Shown: piece by piece, positions 11,198 to 22,187 of the stretch
Layout: each line of letters opens with the position of its first letter
Numbering within the stretch: the first letter of the stretch is position 1
Source of the DNA: Euryodendron excelsum
Lineage: Eukaryota > Streptophyta > Magnoliopsida > Ericales > Pentaphylacaceae
Reading direction: 5' to 3'
Assembly (NCBI GenBank): GCA_033060915.1
Contig: CM065392.1
Location: 4,468,501-4,532,500, forward strand
Length of the DNA: 64,000 nucleotides
The notes under the pieces: model-generated
What the model saw: the letters and a program-made list of their open reading frames with translations, nothing else
Databases searched by the model: none
Told to the model about the DNA's origin: nothing
Translations under genes and position numbers: made by a program

Positions 11198-12120
11198 TAG
11201 TCTGTATCCATACTCTTCATCTCCATAACCAATGAAGATATATGGAATGGACTTCATGTCGAGCTTCTATCTCTGCTCCCTAGATACGTGTGCAAAAGCC
11301 TTGCACCCAAACACTCTAAGGTGAGAATAGGAGACATCCTTCTTGCCAGTCCACACGATCTCCGGAACTTCAAATTTTAATGGCACTGATGGTGATCTGT
11401 TAATCAGGTAGCAGGCAACACGAACAGCTTCACCCCAGAATGGCTTTGGCAGATCAGCCATACTGAGCATACACCGGGTTCTTTCCACAATGGTCCGGTT
11501 CATCCTTTCAGCTACTCCATTATGCGGTGGGGTGCGTGGGACCGTCTTCTCATGGCGGATATCGCGTTCTGAGCAGTATGCCTTGAACTCCTTAGATGTG
11601 TACTCACCTCCATTGTCTGTTCAGAGGCACTTCAACTTCTTGCCAGTCTCCCTTTCCACCATTGCATGGAAGATCTTGAAGTTCTCGAGTACTTGATCCT
11701 TGGTCTTCAGAAAATATATCCACACCTTTCGTGAAGCATCATCTATGAAGGTAACAAAATACCTGTTACCGCCCAATGACTCCTCTTCAATGGGACCACA
11801 AACATCAGAGTGTACTAGGCTCAATAACTCTAATCTCCTTCGTGTGGAAGAATTGAACGAGACTCGATGTTGCTTGCCAGACAAGCAATGCTCACAGGGG
11901 TTCAGTGCAATCTCCTTGTTTACTGGAATGAGAGCCTTCTTTACCAGCATGAACAACCCTTTTTCTCCCATGTGACCGAGTCTCTTGTGCCACAGATTTG
12001 GTGACGCCTCGTCTTCAACTGCATTGAGGCTGTTTGAACAAACCTTCATATGGGTTCTGTACAGCGTGTCGCAAATATGCCCCCGGGCAACAACCAGGGC
12101 ATCTTTTGACAGCTTCCAAG
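11198..12120 (-). pseudogene. Copia integrase
   Basis: From the 5' side the frame shows the zinc-binding LWHKRLGHMGEKG and CEHCLSGKQ, then the catalytic core with VHSDVCGP and FVTFIDDASRK. After TGA 11621-11623 come TDNGGEY, HHNGVAERMNRT and the end LRVFGCKAFAHVSREQR. TAG at 11267-11269 follows. The D-D-E residues can still be seen, but the frame is interrupted, so no full integrase can be made. Confidence 0.85.
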
Positions 12121-12540
12121 TGCCATTGCTGAAGCGGTTGTCATAACCCTGTTGATCAAGGGTTATCACAGAAATAAGATTGAGCCGGAGGTCGGGCACA
12201 TGTCTGACATCCTTCAACACCATCATGCAGCCAGTGTTCATCTGGATTCTAACATCACTAATTCCCACAATCTTTGATGAACTGGTGTTCCCCATTCTCA
12301 TATTACCAAAGTCTCCAGCTTTGTACGTCGTGAAGAACTCACTGTGGGGAGTGACGTGGTAGGAGGTTGCTGTGTCTACCACCCATTCAGAGTTTTGGCT
12401 AGTAACGTGGAGGCACGTCTCTTCTTCCACGGAGAGTACTGCGACATCTCCCTTAATAGTGACTAGGGTATCACCATCTTCCTTGTTATGTTGGTGATTG
12501 CCTTGACCTTGCTCCCTTTTTAATTTCTGGCAATCCTTCT
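12121..12540 (-). pseudogene. Copia protease region
   Basis: WVVDTATSYHVTPHSEFF carries the copia aspartic-protease signature around D-T-A. It is followed by MGNTSSSKIVGISDV, typical of the flap region. It is continuous with the zinc knuckle upstream and with integrase downstream in one open frame (11621-12880). Confidence 0.8.
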
Positions 12541-13341
12541 TCATGTGACCTTCAATGCCACAATGATAACAAGTGAACTTGCCATGTCCGTCATTAGATC
12601 TGCCAGGATCCTGTGACCTTCCTCTGCTTCTGCTTTTGCCTCTACCTCTTCCTCTGCCTCTGCCTCGACCTCTTCCTCGGCTTCTATTATCTTCTTGCGG
12701 CCTTCCCCTACTTTCTGTAGTGAGGGCATATGTTTGTTCCATGCTAGCTTCCTTCCGTCTAGCTTCTTCATTGAATAAGGCATCCTTGACCATCGCCATG
12801 GTGAGTTTGCCATTTGGAGCTGAATTGTTGAGAGACACCACCAATGTCTCCCAACTGTCTGGAAGAGAACTAAGAAGCAAGAGGGCTTGCTCTTCATCGT
12901 CTCACGGCAGGTCCATGGCTGCAAGATGGTGCACATAGTTCTGGAATTGACTTGTGTGCTCAGCTATTGAAGTACCGCTCCTTAACTTCAAGTTGACAAA
13001 GCGCTTCATCAAAAGAGCTTTGTTTCGAGTGATTTTTGCTTGAAACAGATTCTCTAGCTTTGTCCAGAGGGTGTATGCGTCTGTCTTCTGAGCAACATGG
13101 TGGAATTCGTTATGGTCGATCTATTGTCTGATCAGACCGATATTTTTTTGTTATTCCTTCTCCACTCGGCTTCCGTTGTGTCCGTTGGTTTCACCCCCAT
13201 TTCATCCAAAGGATCAAATGAATCCCGGCAGTTCAAACAGTCCTCCATTCGAGACCGCCAAATGGCGTAGTTCGAAGAGGTGAGCATAATCATAGCTCCT
13301 GAGGTTGATGTTGATGGCTCCTCCATGAATCTACTCTTCAA
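12541..13341 (-). pseudogene. Copia gag with CCHC zinc knuckle, broken
   Basis: The start is near 13341-13326 (MKSRFMEEPSTSTSG), followed by SSNYAIWRSRMEDCLN as in copia gag. A frameshift in a run of seven A near 13145 and TAG at 13121-13123 break the frame. It then resumes as NEFHHVAQKTDAYTLWTKLENL, is cut again by TGA at 12902-12904, and ends in the RNA-binding knuckle CYHCGIEGHMKKDC after an arginine-glycine repeat. Confidence 0.85.
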
Positions 13342-13440
13342 TTGGCTTATATAGTACTATAGAAGTAGAATTTACCAAAACAGATTGCACGGTTGCGTTT
13401 GGAACGGTGAAAAACCTCAAGAAAGGCTTAACTGAAAATT

Positions 13441-13570
13441 TAAGTTTGTTCAGGGGTCAAACTGTAATTTTTAGAAAGTTTTGGGGCCAAATTGTAATTT
13501 CTAAAAAATTTCCGGGCCAAACTATAATTTCCAGAAACTTCTGGAGCCAAACTATAATTTTTAGAAGTAT
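13441..13570. repeat. About 35-bp tandem repeats in the copia leader
   Basis: Four imperfect copies of a unit of the form GGGGCCAAACTATAATTT plus a short AGAAA-type spacer lie between the gag start and the primer site, that is, in the transcribed leader of the copia element. Confidence 0.75.
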
Positions 13571-13710
13571 TGATGACGTGGCAACTGCTGATGACGTGGC
13601 AGTTGACTGGGCGATGACGTGGCGATTGACTGGACTAATGACGTGGTGCTGACTGGGTTGATGACGTGGCATTGACTTGGTCAACGATGATGTCAGCGAT
13701 GACGTCGCTT
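13571..13710. promoter_or_regulatory. Array of TGACGTGG-type and TTGAC motifs in the copia leader
   Basis: Six ACGT-core motifs start at 13574, 13592, 13615, 13639, 13662 and 13700. Five read TGACGTGG and the last TGACGTCG. TTGACTGG or TTGACTTGG (W-box-like core TTGAC) alternate with them. bZIP factors bind TGACG/ACGTGG and WRKY factors bind TTGAC, so a stress-responsive enhancer is a fair inference. No activity is shown by sequence alone. Confidence 0.6.
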
Positions 13711-13934
13711 GTCTTCTCCAGTGCCGATTACGTCGCCGACGTTGAGTCGCCGGAGCAAAATTTTGACCGGCTCTTACGGGCTCGTTTTAGCTCCGTTTTC
13801 AACGCGGTTTGCGCCGTTGAACTCGTATCGACAAGACGAACATAATGGTGTGACCGAAACACAATTTCAGAGATTGTGATTTTTGGGCAGCGGAAAAAAA
13901 ATAGCAAAAAAATTGCTTCGGTCACTCTAACCTT

Positions 13935-13946
13935 GCTCTGATACCA
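13935..13946 (-). promoter_or_regulatory. Copia primer-binding site, tRNA-Met type
   Basis: The minus strand reads TGGTATCAGAGC two bases inside the 5' LTR. This is the classic initiator tRNA-Met complement and fixes the element's orientation. Confidence 0.9.
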
Positions 13947-13948
13947 TT

Positions 13949-14281
13949 TGTTGGACCAGAAATCAAACACACTCACACACCAATAAATTGGAGAAGAATT
14001 TCACTAGATATAGAGAAGGAAAAACAGAGGAGGAGGAGGAGATTGGCTCTCTCTCTTTACTACAACTCTCACAAAAAAAACCTCTCTTGCTGTCTTGCTC
14101 TTGCTTGAGCTGGGATGCCTATCTCCCTCACCTCCACCCTCTATTTATAGGGGAGAGAGGAGCTACACAATTTTGAAAAATCAATAGGAAAAACCATGGT
14201 TGGTGGCTTCCTTGACTTCTCCTCCTTCAAACTTCCATCTTAATGGGCTATGGTTGGTGGTGGAAGCTTCATTGGGTTGGT
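13949..14281 (-). repeat. Copia 5' LTR, outer edge truncated
   Basis: It matches 8860-9212 from TGTTGGACCAG to ATTGGGTTGGTG but lacks the last dozen bases (GGTATGAACCCA). The missing edge lies at the centre of a palindrome formed with the inverted LTR piece that follows. Confidence 0.8.
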
Positions 14282-14550
14282 GCCCACCAACCATGATTTT
14301 TCCCATTGATTTGTCAAAATTGTGTAGCTCCTCTCTCCCCTATAAATAGAGAGTGAAGGTGAGGGAGAAATGTATCTAGCTTAAGCAAGAGCAAGAGAGC
14401 AAGGGAGGTATTTTTTGGGTGAGAGTTGTAGTTGAGTGAGAGAGATCTGATCTCCTCCTCCTCCTCTGTTGTCTTTCCTCTCTATATAAATAGTACAATT
14501 TCTTCTCCAATTTATTGGTGTGTGAGCGTGTGTTGATTTTTGGACCAATA
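14282..14550 (+). repeat. Inverted partial copia LTR
   Basis: The sequence is homologous to the reverse complement of the neighbouring LTR, from CCCACCAACCATGATTTTT to TTCTCCAATTTATTGGTGTG and GGACCAATA. It lacks about 90 bp between two CCACCAACC repeats of the full LTR. It differs more from the two element LTRs than they do from each other, suggesting a separate family member or an older copy. Confidence 0.75.
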
Positions 14551-15797
14551 AGAGATTGTGTTTGATTGCTAAGTTTGGCACAGGTACAGTTCTCAAAACT
14601 CAAGTGGTAAACGAACAAGCTTCTTGCCAAATTCTGGTGAGAGAAGAGCTGTATGTGGGGGTTATATTTCCACTATGCAAGTTACCTAATAGAGTTCTCT
14701 TATCAAATATTTTATTACGTGATGTCATGTGAGACTAATACAATTTTGTGTTTTAGAATTGCTTGAAAATTTTCACAGATATAGAGCTCATAATTTTTTA
14801 TGGAAAGAGAAGCTCATTGCTTTGTGTGCTCTTTACATAATAACAAAATGTGGGGTTATAGCTGTCTCATTGTCTAGTTGCCAAAATTTGGGCAAATATT
14901 TTATTTTCTAATATAATGCCACTGTGATGCTACTAATGTTCGTTTGGAGAATTTTGTCAACGGTTTTGTAGGTGCTAAAATAGAGCCTGAATGGTGAGAC
15001 TTGGAATTTTGAAAACTAAATTGAGGCATATGGCTTGAGAAGCCTAAATGAAATACAATATTAATTATCTCTAGATTAGTGCATGACGCTAGATTCTTAT
15101 TTGATCGAGGGGATGAGTGAGCCCACAGGAAGTCACCGAGGGAGGTAACCCAACATCTGTGATTGGAGGTCCTGTAAAAGATGTTCAATGGGTAGAAACA
15201 ATCTATACAACGTGACTCATGTCCAACACTCATTATATTAGGAGACATCATATAGATGTTCTCCTGCTCATCCCTAAAACAATTGTGCTGTGGAATGTGA
15301 ATGTTAAGGAAGGATGTTAACCCTGAATGAGTCCAAGGCGGGCATACTCTCGCCGGATATTTGTCACATGTACACTTGGAGGATTTACTTAAGTGAGAGC
15401 CGTCGTGAGGCCGTGACTGCAAGAATTGGGCTGTTCTCTTGTAACTCTCATGAGAGTCAAGATTCAGTGCATGACCATTAATCACATTACCCTATGAACA
15501 TGTCTAATAGTCAGTACTGTGTGTGTGACATGTCAAACTCTGGCTCAACGGGTTTAGTTCAAGACTTAATTCATTATGATTCTTTCAGAGGGAGACTGTT
15601 ATCACTAAGTGAAGTTTAAGTCTGGAAGACACCTACACTTATTACGTAGTATTATGGTTGCCAAATTTTTATATATTAATTTATTTTGGTTTGCTAAATT
15701 TTTATATATTAGTTTATTATGGTTTGTGTTATATTTGTATTATGGAGGGATTTCAAAATTTTATAATGCTTCAAAATATTAAAATTTGTGGGGGGAT
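14551..15797 (+). other. Internal region of outer element, right part
   Basis: No reverse-transcriptase or gag motif was seen on either strand. One minus-strand open frame of 194 codons (14901-15485) has no recognised similarity and no regular codon pattern. The stretch ends in ATTTGTGGGGGGAT before the LTR. Confidence 0.5.
15788..15796 (+). other. Polypurine tract of the outer element
   Basis: GTGGGGGGA lies immediately upstream of the right LTR start (TGTTGGTATATTG), the expected position for plus-strand priming. This orients the outer element on the plus strand. Confidence 0.6.
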
Positions 15798-16410
15798 TGT
15801 TGGTATATTGTGATAAAAGTTTTAAAACTTTTCATATTACAATTAGTATTATAATTTCAGTTACTATCATATTCATGGCCTATTTTTACAAACATTATGT
15901 TGGGTGTTACAAATTATTTAATAATCTCTTTTATTATATTTATGTAAGCTTTTATAGCTATCATAATTGATTGTGGAGTTTTTTTTAAGGAGTTCTATTT
16001 CTATCATGTGGTTATGTATATGGAGGTGCATGTCATTATTTTAGAGAGAAAAATCAAAAATACTATTGTTTGTACAAAAGGTTCATCATTATATGTATTC
16101 TTTCTCTTTTATTTTTATACATATTTTCTACTTGTATTTTGTGATAATCACGATTGGCACGGTCCATCTTTCCTCAGTTGGTGTAACACCTGAAAAGAAC
16201 GACTTGCGAGTACTTAGGTTAAATCTTAAAGTTACTATGCCTTCTAAAACTTTCACGTAGGGAGGCACAACGACTCCATCGTATTTTACTATCTCAGTCA
16301 GACTATTTTAATTTATATCTTTATATTACATTATATATTTATTTTATTGTCATTTAAATATATTAATGAATGACGACTTCTTTTCCCTAATCTCTATTTT
16401 TAGACTAACA
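15798..16410 (+). repeat. Right LTR of the outer element
   Basis: It is 613 bp, TGTTGG...CTAACA, and is followed by GGTCC, which duplicates 6072-6076. It matches the left LTR but has no TRIM. AdSS coding resumes directly after the target duplication. Confidence 0.85.
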
Positions 16411-16415
16411 GGTCC

Positions 16416-16647
16416 CACCTTGTTCCTCTTCAGCATTGCAAAGTTGTGGTGTGCTCTGTGAAGTCCGTTGCTTCTTCGCCCTCTGCCGTGGCGGCGGAGC
16501 AGGCTAGTGAAGGAGAGAGTCGAATCGGGTCGCTGAGTCAGGTCTCGGGCGTGTTGGGTTCTCAGTGGGGGTGACGAAGGCAAAGGCAAGCTCGTCGATA
16601 TCTTGGCTAAGCACTTCGATTTCGTTGCTCGCTGGCATCGCTGTCAG
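16416..16647 (+). pseudogene. AdSS copy 1, exon 1 second part
   Basis: The frame continues HLVPLQHCKVVVCSVKSVAS and then RIGSLSQVSGVLGSQWG. One extra G follows, shifting into GDEGKGKLVDILAKHFDFVAR. The glycine-rich GDEGKGK loop binds the nucleotide phosphates in this enzyme. The exon ends ...CTGTCAG at 16647 before GTAAGT. A WHR insertion near the end, relative to the family's usual VARCQ, also looks like decay. Confidence 0.85.
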
Positions 16648-19600
16648 GTAAGTTTCAAACGCCCACATATACGTGTTTATGTTTTGCTTCAGTTTTATAT
16701 ATTTTCATTTGCGATGAGGGTATGTATGTGTACAGTGTGTATATATATATATATATATATATTTGCACTTAAATCCATGTTTAAAGCGTCAAGTAGACTT
16801 GTCAAGTGGTTGTCTAATTGAAAATGGGATAATTATGTTCCGTTTCACGTAGGATAGGAATTGAATTTACTGTGTTTTGAATATCACTATATTTACTCCT
16901 CTGTCTGATTGCAGAGCCAGAGATAACTGAGTTAGTGAGGAAGAGTAAGGAAAATGAAATTACTAATCCCATGTTTTTTGTTATTTTGATTTGACAAAGT
17001 GATAAACTCATCTCAATTAACCTATAATTAGTTGTTGTAGGTTCAGATGAGTAGACCTTTTTGATTCCTGCAAATCATTGGTGCTTTAAACTCAAAGGCT
17101 CTTTATTTATTTACTTAATTTTTGCTGCATTTTCTCAGAAACCAAGCAGGTTATTTTTTAGTCTTTGTGTTTGTACTTGTTTAAACTAGATCCTCTGTAA
17201 GTTTCAGTAGAACCAATTCTATTCTTTATTTTGGGCATTGGCAATGAATTGATTTGACACAGCTGTGGCACATGTTCACATTCAATGTATAATATGACGG
17301 GATAATGTCCTTTCAATATTTCATCTATACATGGGACTAGGAGACAAGTTGTGGACTCTTTTGGATTTTCGATTATTAATTTTAAGACGTAATTTTTATA
17401 CTATGAATCAACATGCTTCATCAAGAAAGTCCATGGAGTGAGTGAATTGCTTGTTAGTTGAACTTGCCAATAGGGTTCTCCAACTAAGTCTGCAAATCAC
17501 ATATGAGAGAACATAAAAGACCATTAGCTACTGGTCTGAGGTGCTGGAAGGGTTGCAACAATATACAATTTCTAGCCAAATTGGTGCAAGGTGACTGCTT
17601 TTGGACTCAAATCCACATTTCAATACTCAACAGCTTGAGCTTACTGCAGATGGAAAAATGTATGCATGAGCAATGGATGAAGCATCAAATGGTGGGTTAA
17701 TTCTAAACATATATTTGTAATGATTATTTTGGTCTTGAATAAAGTCATTATCCTTAGTAAGCAGGTAAATGGTTGTCTTTTGAGACAAGTAGCAGGTAAT
17801 TATTTGTTCCCCCCTCTCCCTCTCCCTCTCGAGGTAACAAGGTTGTCAATTCCATTATCTATAGAACATAGAGCAATTGTTGACATTTGAAAATAGAATG
17901 CTTTGACTAGATGTCAGGTTTTGCAACTTGTTTCAAAAGAATTGAAATTATGTGTTTGAAAATAGCTCGACTCAAACTTAACTCAATTCATTGAATTCAA
18001 TGAAGATCGGTCCAACTACATGGGTTGGCTAAATAGATTCTTAGTTGGCATGCATTTTGATCTAAGTTTTGACATGCACAAAATTATAAGCTATGTTTAT
18101 TCTGAACCTTAGTTGGATGTGTTGTTAGTCTTTGTACTCTAAGTTGCCTTGGTGTTGAAATTAGAGCTTCAATCTCCAATTACATTATAACTTGTCAAAA
18201 ACAAAAAAACCCAGTTGCACTATAATATTAAACCAAAGAGAAATCTGGAGCAAATCGGTATCTTAACATATGTCTAATTATATAGTGATGACATTTTTGA
18301 GGTTGTAGTGGCTGAATTGGCAGTGTACTAAATGGCAGTAGCACTGGCAAGGCAATGGAAGGTGCTAGCAATTAGTGTTGGTGCTTTTTATAGTATGTTG
18401 GTTATCCAAAAAAAAAGAAGAAAAGTTAGTGTTAGCAATGGTGTTTGAATGAATATATGTGAATATATGTAATGTATAACTGGTGGTGATGATGATAATA
18501 ATTTTAAGAGGGAGTGGGACTGGGTGCTGGGGGTGGTGTTGACATTATTAGCCATTCTTTGCAGTAATGGTGGTTCGTTTGGCACGGCGTCAACTATTAT
18601 GTTTTTTGCGGTGCGTTGGTTATGCTTAGCAAGGGTGCTTGTGGTGGTATTGGGTGGAAGGGGTGGATGGACTCTTGAAAGATAATGCAATGAGGTGGTG
18701 ATGATAGAAATATAGAATGTTAAAATAATGATGCGTTGTCTACTGGTTATAATTTTGTAGGCATTGCTGGTTGTGGCAGGGGCAGTGCCAGAGCAAATGG
18801 CAATGATTTGGTGTTAGTAGTGGTACTCCAGTTGATTGATAATGTATGGTTGCTTTTAGCTACTGTGGTAGTAATGGTGACGAGTGGAAAAATTTCAGGT
18901 GGTACCCGACTACATTTCTATGTACAATTGCCACCATGATTTGAGAGAAGCACATTTGATTAGGCCCCTGTCCTTCTCGGATCGAATTAGTGTGGCTGTC
19001 ATGGTGGGGTTAACAATTTATCTGTCATGAGTTGCTGGTGGTATATCATGATTGCTGCGTATTAAATATGGTAGTCACCAGTTGACAGAGGTGCTAGCAG
19101 TGGTGGCAGCACCCTCTCTCCCCCCTAAGGGGGTTATAGGGGGAAGCTGCAATATCTTATTCAAGGTGTCACTGTACTTAGTTTCTTCCATTTCTGATAT
19201 TTCTTAATTAGAAGGATTTCAATTAAGCTTCACTGAATAAGCTTCCTAACCTAAAGATTTGCTAATGTCACCTTTTTTTTCTTCTAAAGAATAAAAGAAT
19301 TAAAACAAGTTCATTTGGATGTGGAGTGGTAATCCACATCTGTTGCAACGTTCAAGGGCCTCAATTCTAATCCCACCCCAAGTTCAAGCTGCAGTTGCTT
19401 GAAAATGCATACTCTTTCTGCCATAATTTAACCATCACCATGAATAATTGCTTCATATGATATGGTCGTATCGCTTTTGATTCCTTTGATGAAAACTGCT
19501 AATTTTTCTAAAATTTTCACTTTCAAATAATAAAGGTAGAAGAAGGCTCACAAGAAGCAAAGCCATGGACTGCTGCTGATGGCTGGATCAATAGCTTATT

Positions 19601-20675
19601 ATCTAATGGATCCTCATGTTCTAGTGATGACATTGATGGTCTATTGAGACATCATATAGAATGCCAGTGGCCCAGTATGATACCAAAAGGATGACTTCTT
19701 TGTGACTTTGTCTTCACATTTAGCTGAGTATTTTTAAAACTTCATGGACTTAAAATTATGCATATTCACACTTTTGGAAGGAGGTCCAAAACATTTTTGT
19801 CATTATTACTAGTATTTGATAAGTTGCCAAAGAGTGTTATGTTGAATAAAAAAGAATCAAGAGATGGCTTGATCATGAGACAGCATTCCTAATAAATGAA
19901 TGTCAGTTCACAATTGGTAATATGAACCAAAGTTGGTTTGTCATTGTGCAACAAATCAACCTATCTGTTATGATATGGTCATTTGCTAAGGGTATCAAAC
20001 ATGTTTGATACTCAGATCTTGAAATTGTGGAAAATTAGGTACAAAGGAACTACTTAGTTCCCCAATCTGTAAATATTACTTGAGTAAACCCCAGATTATA
20101 ATTTTTCTTACTACTCTTTGTAATTTTAAATCTTAAAATATTGACTACAGCATTCCTAATAAATGAATGTCAGTTCACAATTGGTAATATGAACCAAAGT
20201 TGGTTTGTCATTGTGCAGCAAATCAACCTATCTGTTATGATATGGTCGTTTACTAGGGGTATCAAACATGTTTGATACTCAGATCTTGAAATTGTGGAAA
20301 ATTGTGTACAAAGGAACTACTTAGTTCCCCAATCTATAAATATTACTTGAATAAACCCCAGATTATAATTTTTCTTACTACTCTTTGTAATTTTAAATCT
20401 TAAAATATTAACTACAGTATATATGAACATCTATAGTGGCAGAATTCACAATTCTTTTATGCGTGGCTGGTGAAAGATGTACCTTTTTGAGTTTATTTAT
20501 TTATTAATATCATCTGAACATGTTTTGCATGGTCGTAATAATGATGCTGTCATTAGCTGGCCTGATTTGGCGGTTTCCAAACAGCCAGGTGTCTTTAACT
20601 TGTTTAACAGGATGCGCGCCCCCCCCGGTCCTCTCTCCTTTTACTCTGACACCTTAAATATTAGTTTGATGTCAG
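16648..20675 (+). other. AdSS copy 1 intron 1
   Basis: It starts GTAAGT at 16648 and ends ATGTCAG at 20675. Within it lie a TA microsatellite (16741-16760), GT-rich low-complexity sequence around 18480-18900 and a 267-bp tandem duplication. I see no coding region or transposon ends. Confidence 0.7.
19880..20413. repeat. 267-bp tandem duplication, two copies
   Basis: The first unit is 19880-20146 and the second 20147-20413. They begin ACAGCATTCCTAATAAATG and differ at only a handful of positions by eye. It is confined to AdSS intron 1 and non-coding. Confidence 0.9.
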
Positions 20676-21212
20676 GGTGGAGCTAATGCTGGACACAATT
20701 TATAATGCAGAGGGCAAGAAGTTGCCCTTCATCTTGTTCCTTCGGATATTGTTAACGAGAAAACTCTTTGTATGATTGGTAATGGGGTGGTGGTGCATTT
20801 GCAAGGGTTGTTTAAAGAATTGATGGCCTTGAATCTAATGGGATCTCCTGCATAGGAAGGATATTGGTATCTGATCGTGCTCACCTGTTATTTGATTTTC
20901 ATCAAGTAGTAGATGGCCTAAGAGAAGCTGAGCTAGCTAATTCCTTCATTGGCACTACCAAGAGAGGCATTGGACCGTGTTACTCTAGTAAAGTGATCCG
21001 GAATGGCATTAGAGTATGTGACCTGAGGCATATGAACACTTTTCCTCAGAACCTTGATCTCTTATTGTCTCATGCAGCTTCAAGATTCCACAGTTCTAAG
21101 TATGGAACCCTTTGGAACCTACCCCTTTGTAGCTTCCTCCAGCCCATCAGCAGGTGAGATCTACACTGGCCTTGGCATTGCCCCTAGAGTTGTTCGTGAC
21201 CTAATTGTAGTG
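20676..21212 (+). pseudogene. AdSS copy 1, exon 2, frameshifted and deleted
   Basis: It begins GGTGGAGCTAATGCTGGACA (GGANAGH). Two small deletions follow near 20697-20730. The frame [20 protein letters not shown] shifts again near 20820 before [28 protein letters not shown] and [12 protein letters not shown]. About 150 bp present in copy 2 (48660-48830) are missing after SKYG. The exon resumes at [13 protein letters not shown] and ends GTAGTG before GTAAGT at 21213. Confidence 0.9.
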
Positions 21213-21249
21213 GTAAGTAGATACTTATTTGATTTCTTCCTTCTTCTCT

Positions 21250-22187
21250 GAGGGCGGTCATATTTCTTCCTCTAGACACACCTGTAGGTGTGTCTGGAGG
21301 TTGCCTTCCATAATCTTGCTAGGATCGCTAGCAATAGAGGTGCGGTGGTGGGTGATTACCTTGTCTGTGAAGTAGGTCATATTTTTTCGGACATTGCTTT
21401 TAGAAGAGAGCTCAATGACTGGGAAATCATGGAGTTGGTGGATCTTTTGGGGATTCTTTATGGTCTTCATCTTGATGGAACATGTGATGATTCTCTGAGA
21501 TGGTTGGGATCTGGAGGGGGAGTCTGTCAAGTGAAGTCTTTTTTCTAGGTCTTACAAGATCAACAAGTCAACTCTTTTCCTTGGAAAGGAATCTGGGCTT
21601 CTAAGGCTCCGTTTAAGGTGGCTTTCTTTGCTTGGTCGGTGTCCCATGGTAAGATTCTTACCATTGACAACCTCATCAGAAGAAAGCATATTCATATCAA
21701 CTGGTGTTGCATGTGTAAGGTGGATGGAGAGTTAGTAGATCATCTTCTTATTCATTGCAATGTGACTTTCAAGGTCTGGGCTTTGATTCTACGATGATTT
21801 GGTATTGAGTGGGATTTCCCCAAACATGTCTCGAATATGCTACTTTCATGGAGGGGTGTGAGAGTCGGGAGAAGAAGGAAGAAGACTTGGATTTTGGCGC
21901 CTTTGGCTTTGATGTGGATTGTTTGGTGCGAGTGTAATAGGAGGACTTTTGAAGGAATTGAAATCTCTATTTTCCAAATTAAAAGTAGATTTCTGACCTT
22001 AATGTATAGTTGGTTCAAGGGTTATGCAGATCCTTCCTTGAACCAATTCTTAGATTTTGTGGAGTTTTGTGAGTAATTTTTGCCTAGATGGTGCCGTTTT
22101 TTGTCTCTTGATGTACGGGTGGCACTCCCTTTGTGCCTTTTTCTTTTCTTTTATATCTATATTTACCTATCAAAAAAAAATAAAAAA
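21250..22187 (+). mobile_element. 5'-truncated L1-type LINE in AdSS intron 2
   Basis: Only the end of ORF2 remains. FPWKGIWASKAPFKVAFFAW, RKHIHINWCCMC and HLLIHC form the zinc-binding domain that follows reverse transcriptase in plant L1 elements. Stops interrupt it near 21547 and 21797. A short 3' UTR and a poly-A-rich tail (22172-22187) follow. The 18-bp target duplication ATTTCTTCCTTCTTCTCT is exact at 21232-21249 and 22188-22205. Confidence 0.9.

Larger units (their letters stand above)
8860..14281 (-). mobile_element. Ty1/copia retrotransposon, minus strand, decayed
   Basis: The LTRs are at 13949-14281 (5') and 8860-9212 (3'), with a primer site and a polypurine tract in the expected places. 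The domain order along the minus strand is gag, zinc knuckle, protease, integrase, reverse transcriptase, RNase H, which defines copia. At least eight in-frame stops and one gag frameshift inactivate it. It sits inside the outer LTR element. The right end runs into an inverted LTR piece, and no clean target duplication was found. Confidence 0.9.
6077..16410 (+). mobile_element. Outer LTR retroelement inserted in AdSS exon 1
   Basis: Two homologous LTRs (6077-7082 and 15798-16410) are bounded by the direct repeat GGTCC at 6072-6076 and 16411-16415. The right LTR is TGTTGG...CTAACA. The left has decayed to TATTGG...CTAATA. A purine tract, GTGGGGGGA, lies just before the right LTR. Without its nested guests (TRIM at 6473 and copia element at 8860) the element is about 4.3 kb. 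Its interior has no recognisable gag or pol, so it looks like a large non-autonomous element. No clear primer site follows the left LTR. Confidence 0.8.

Noticed and set aside
12573..12938. Plus-strand Pro-Leu rich frame
   Set aside because: It is the antisense of the Arg-Gly repeat in copia gag.
14901..15485. 194-codon minus-strand open frame as a gene
   Set aside because: It has no recognisable motif, lies in the interior of a decayed LTR element and has neither promoter nor homologous copy in the window. It is mentioned only as unexplained.
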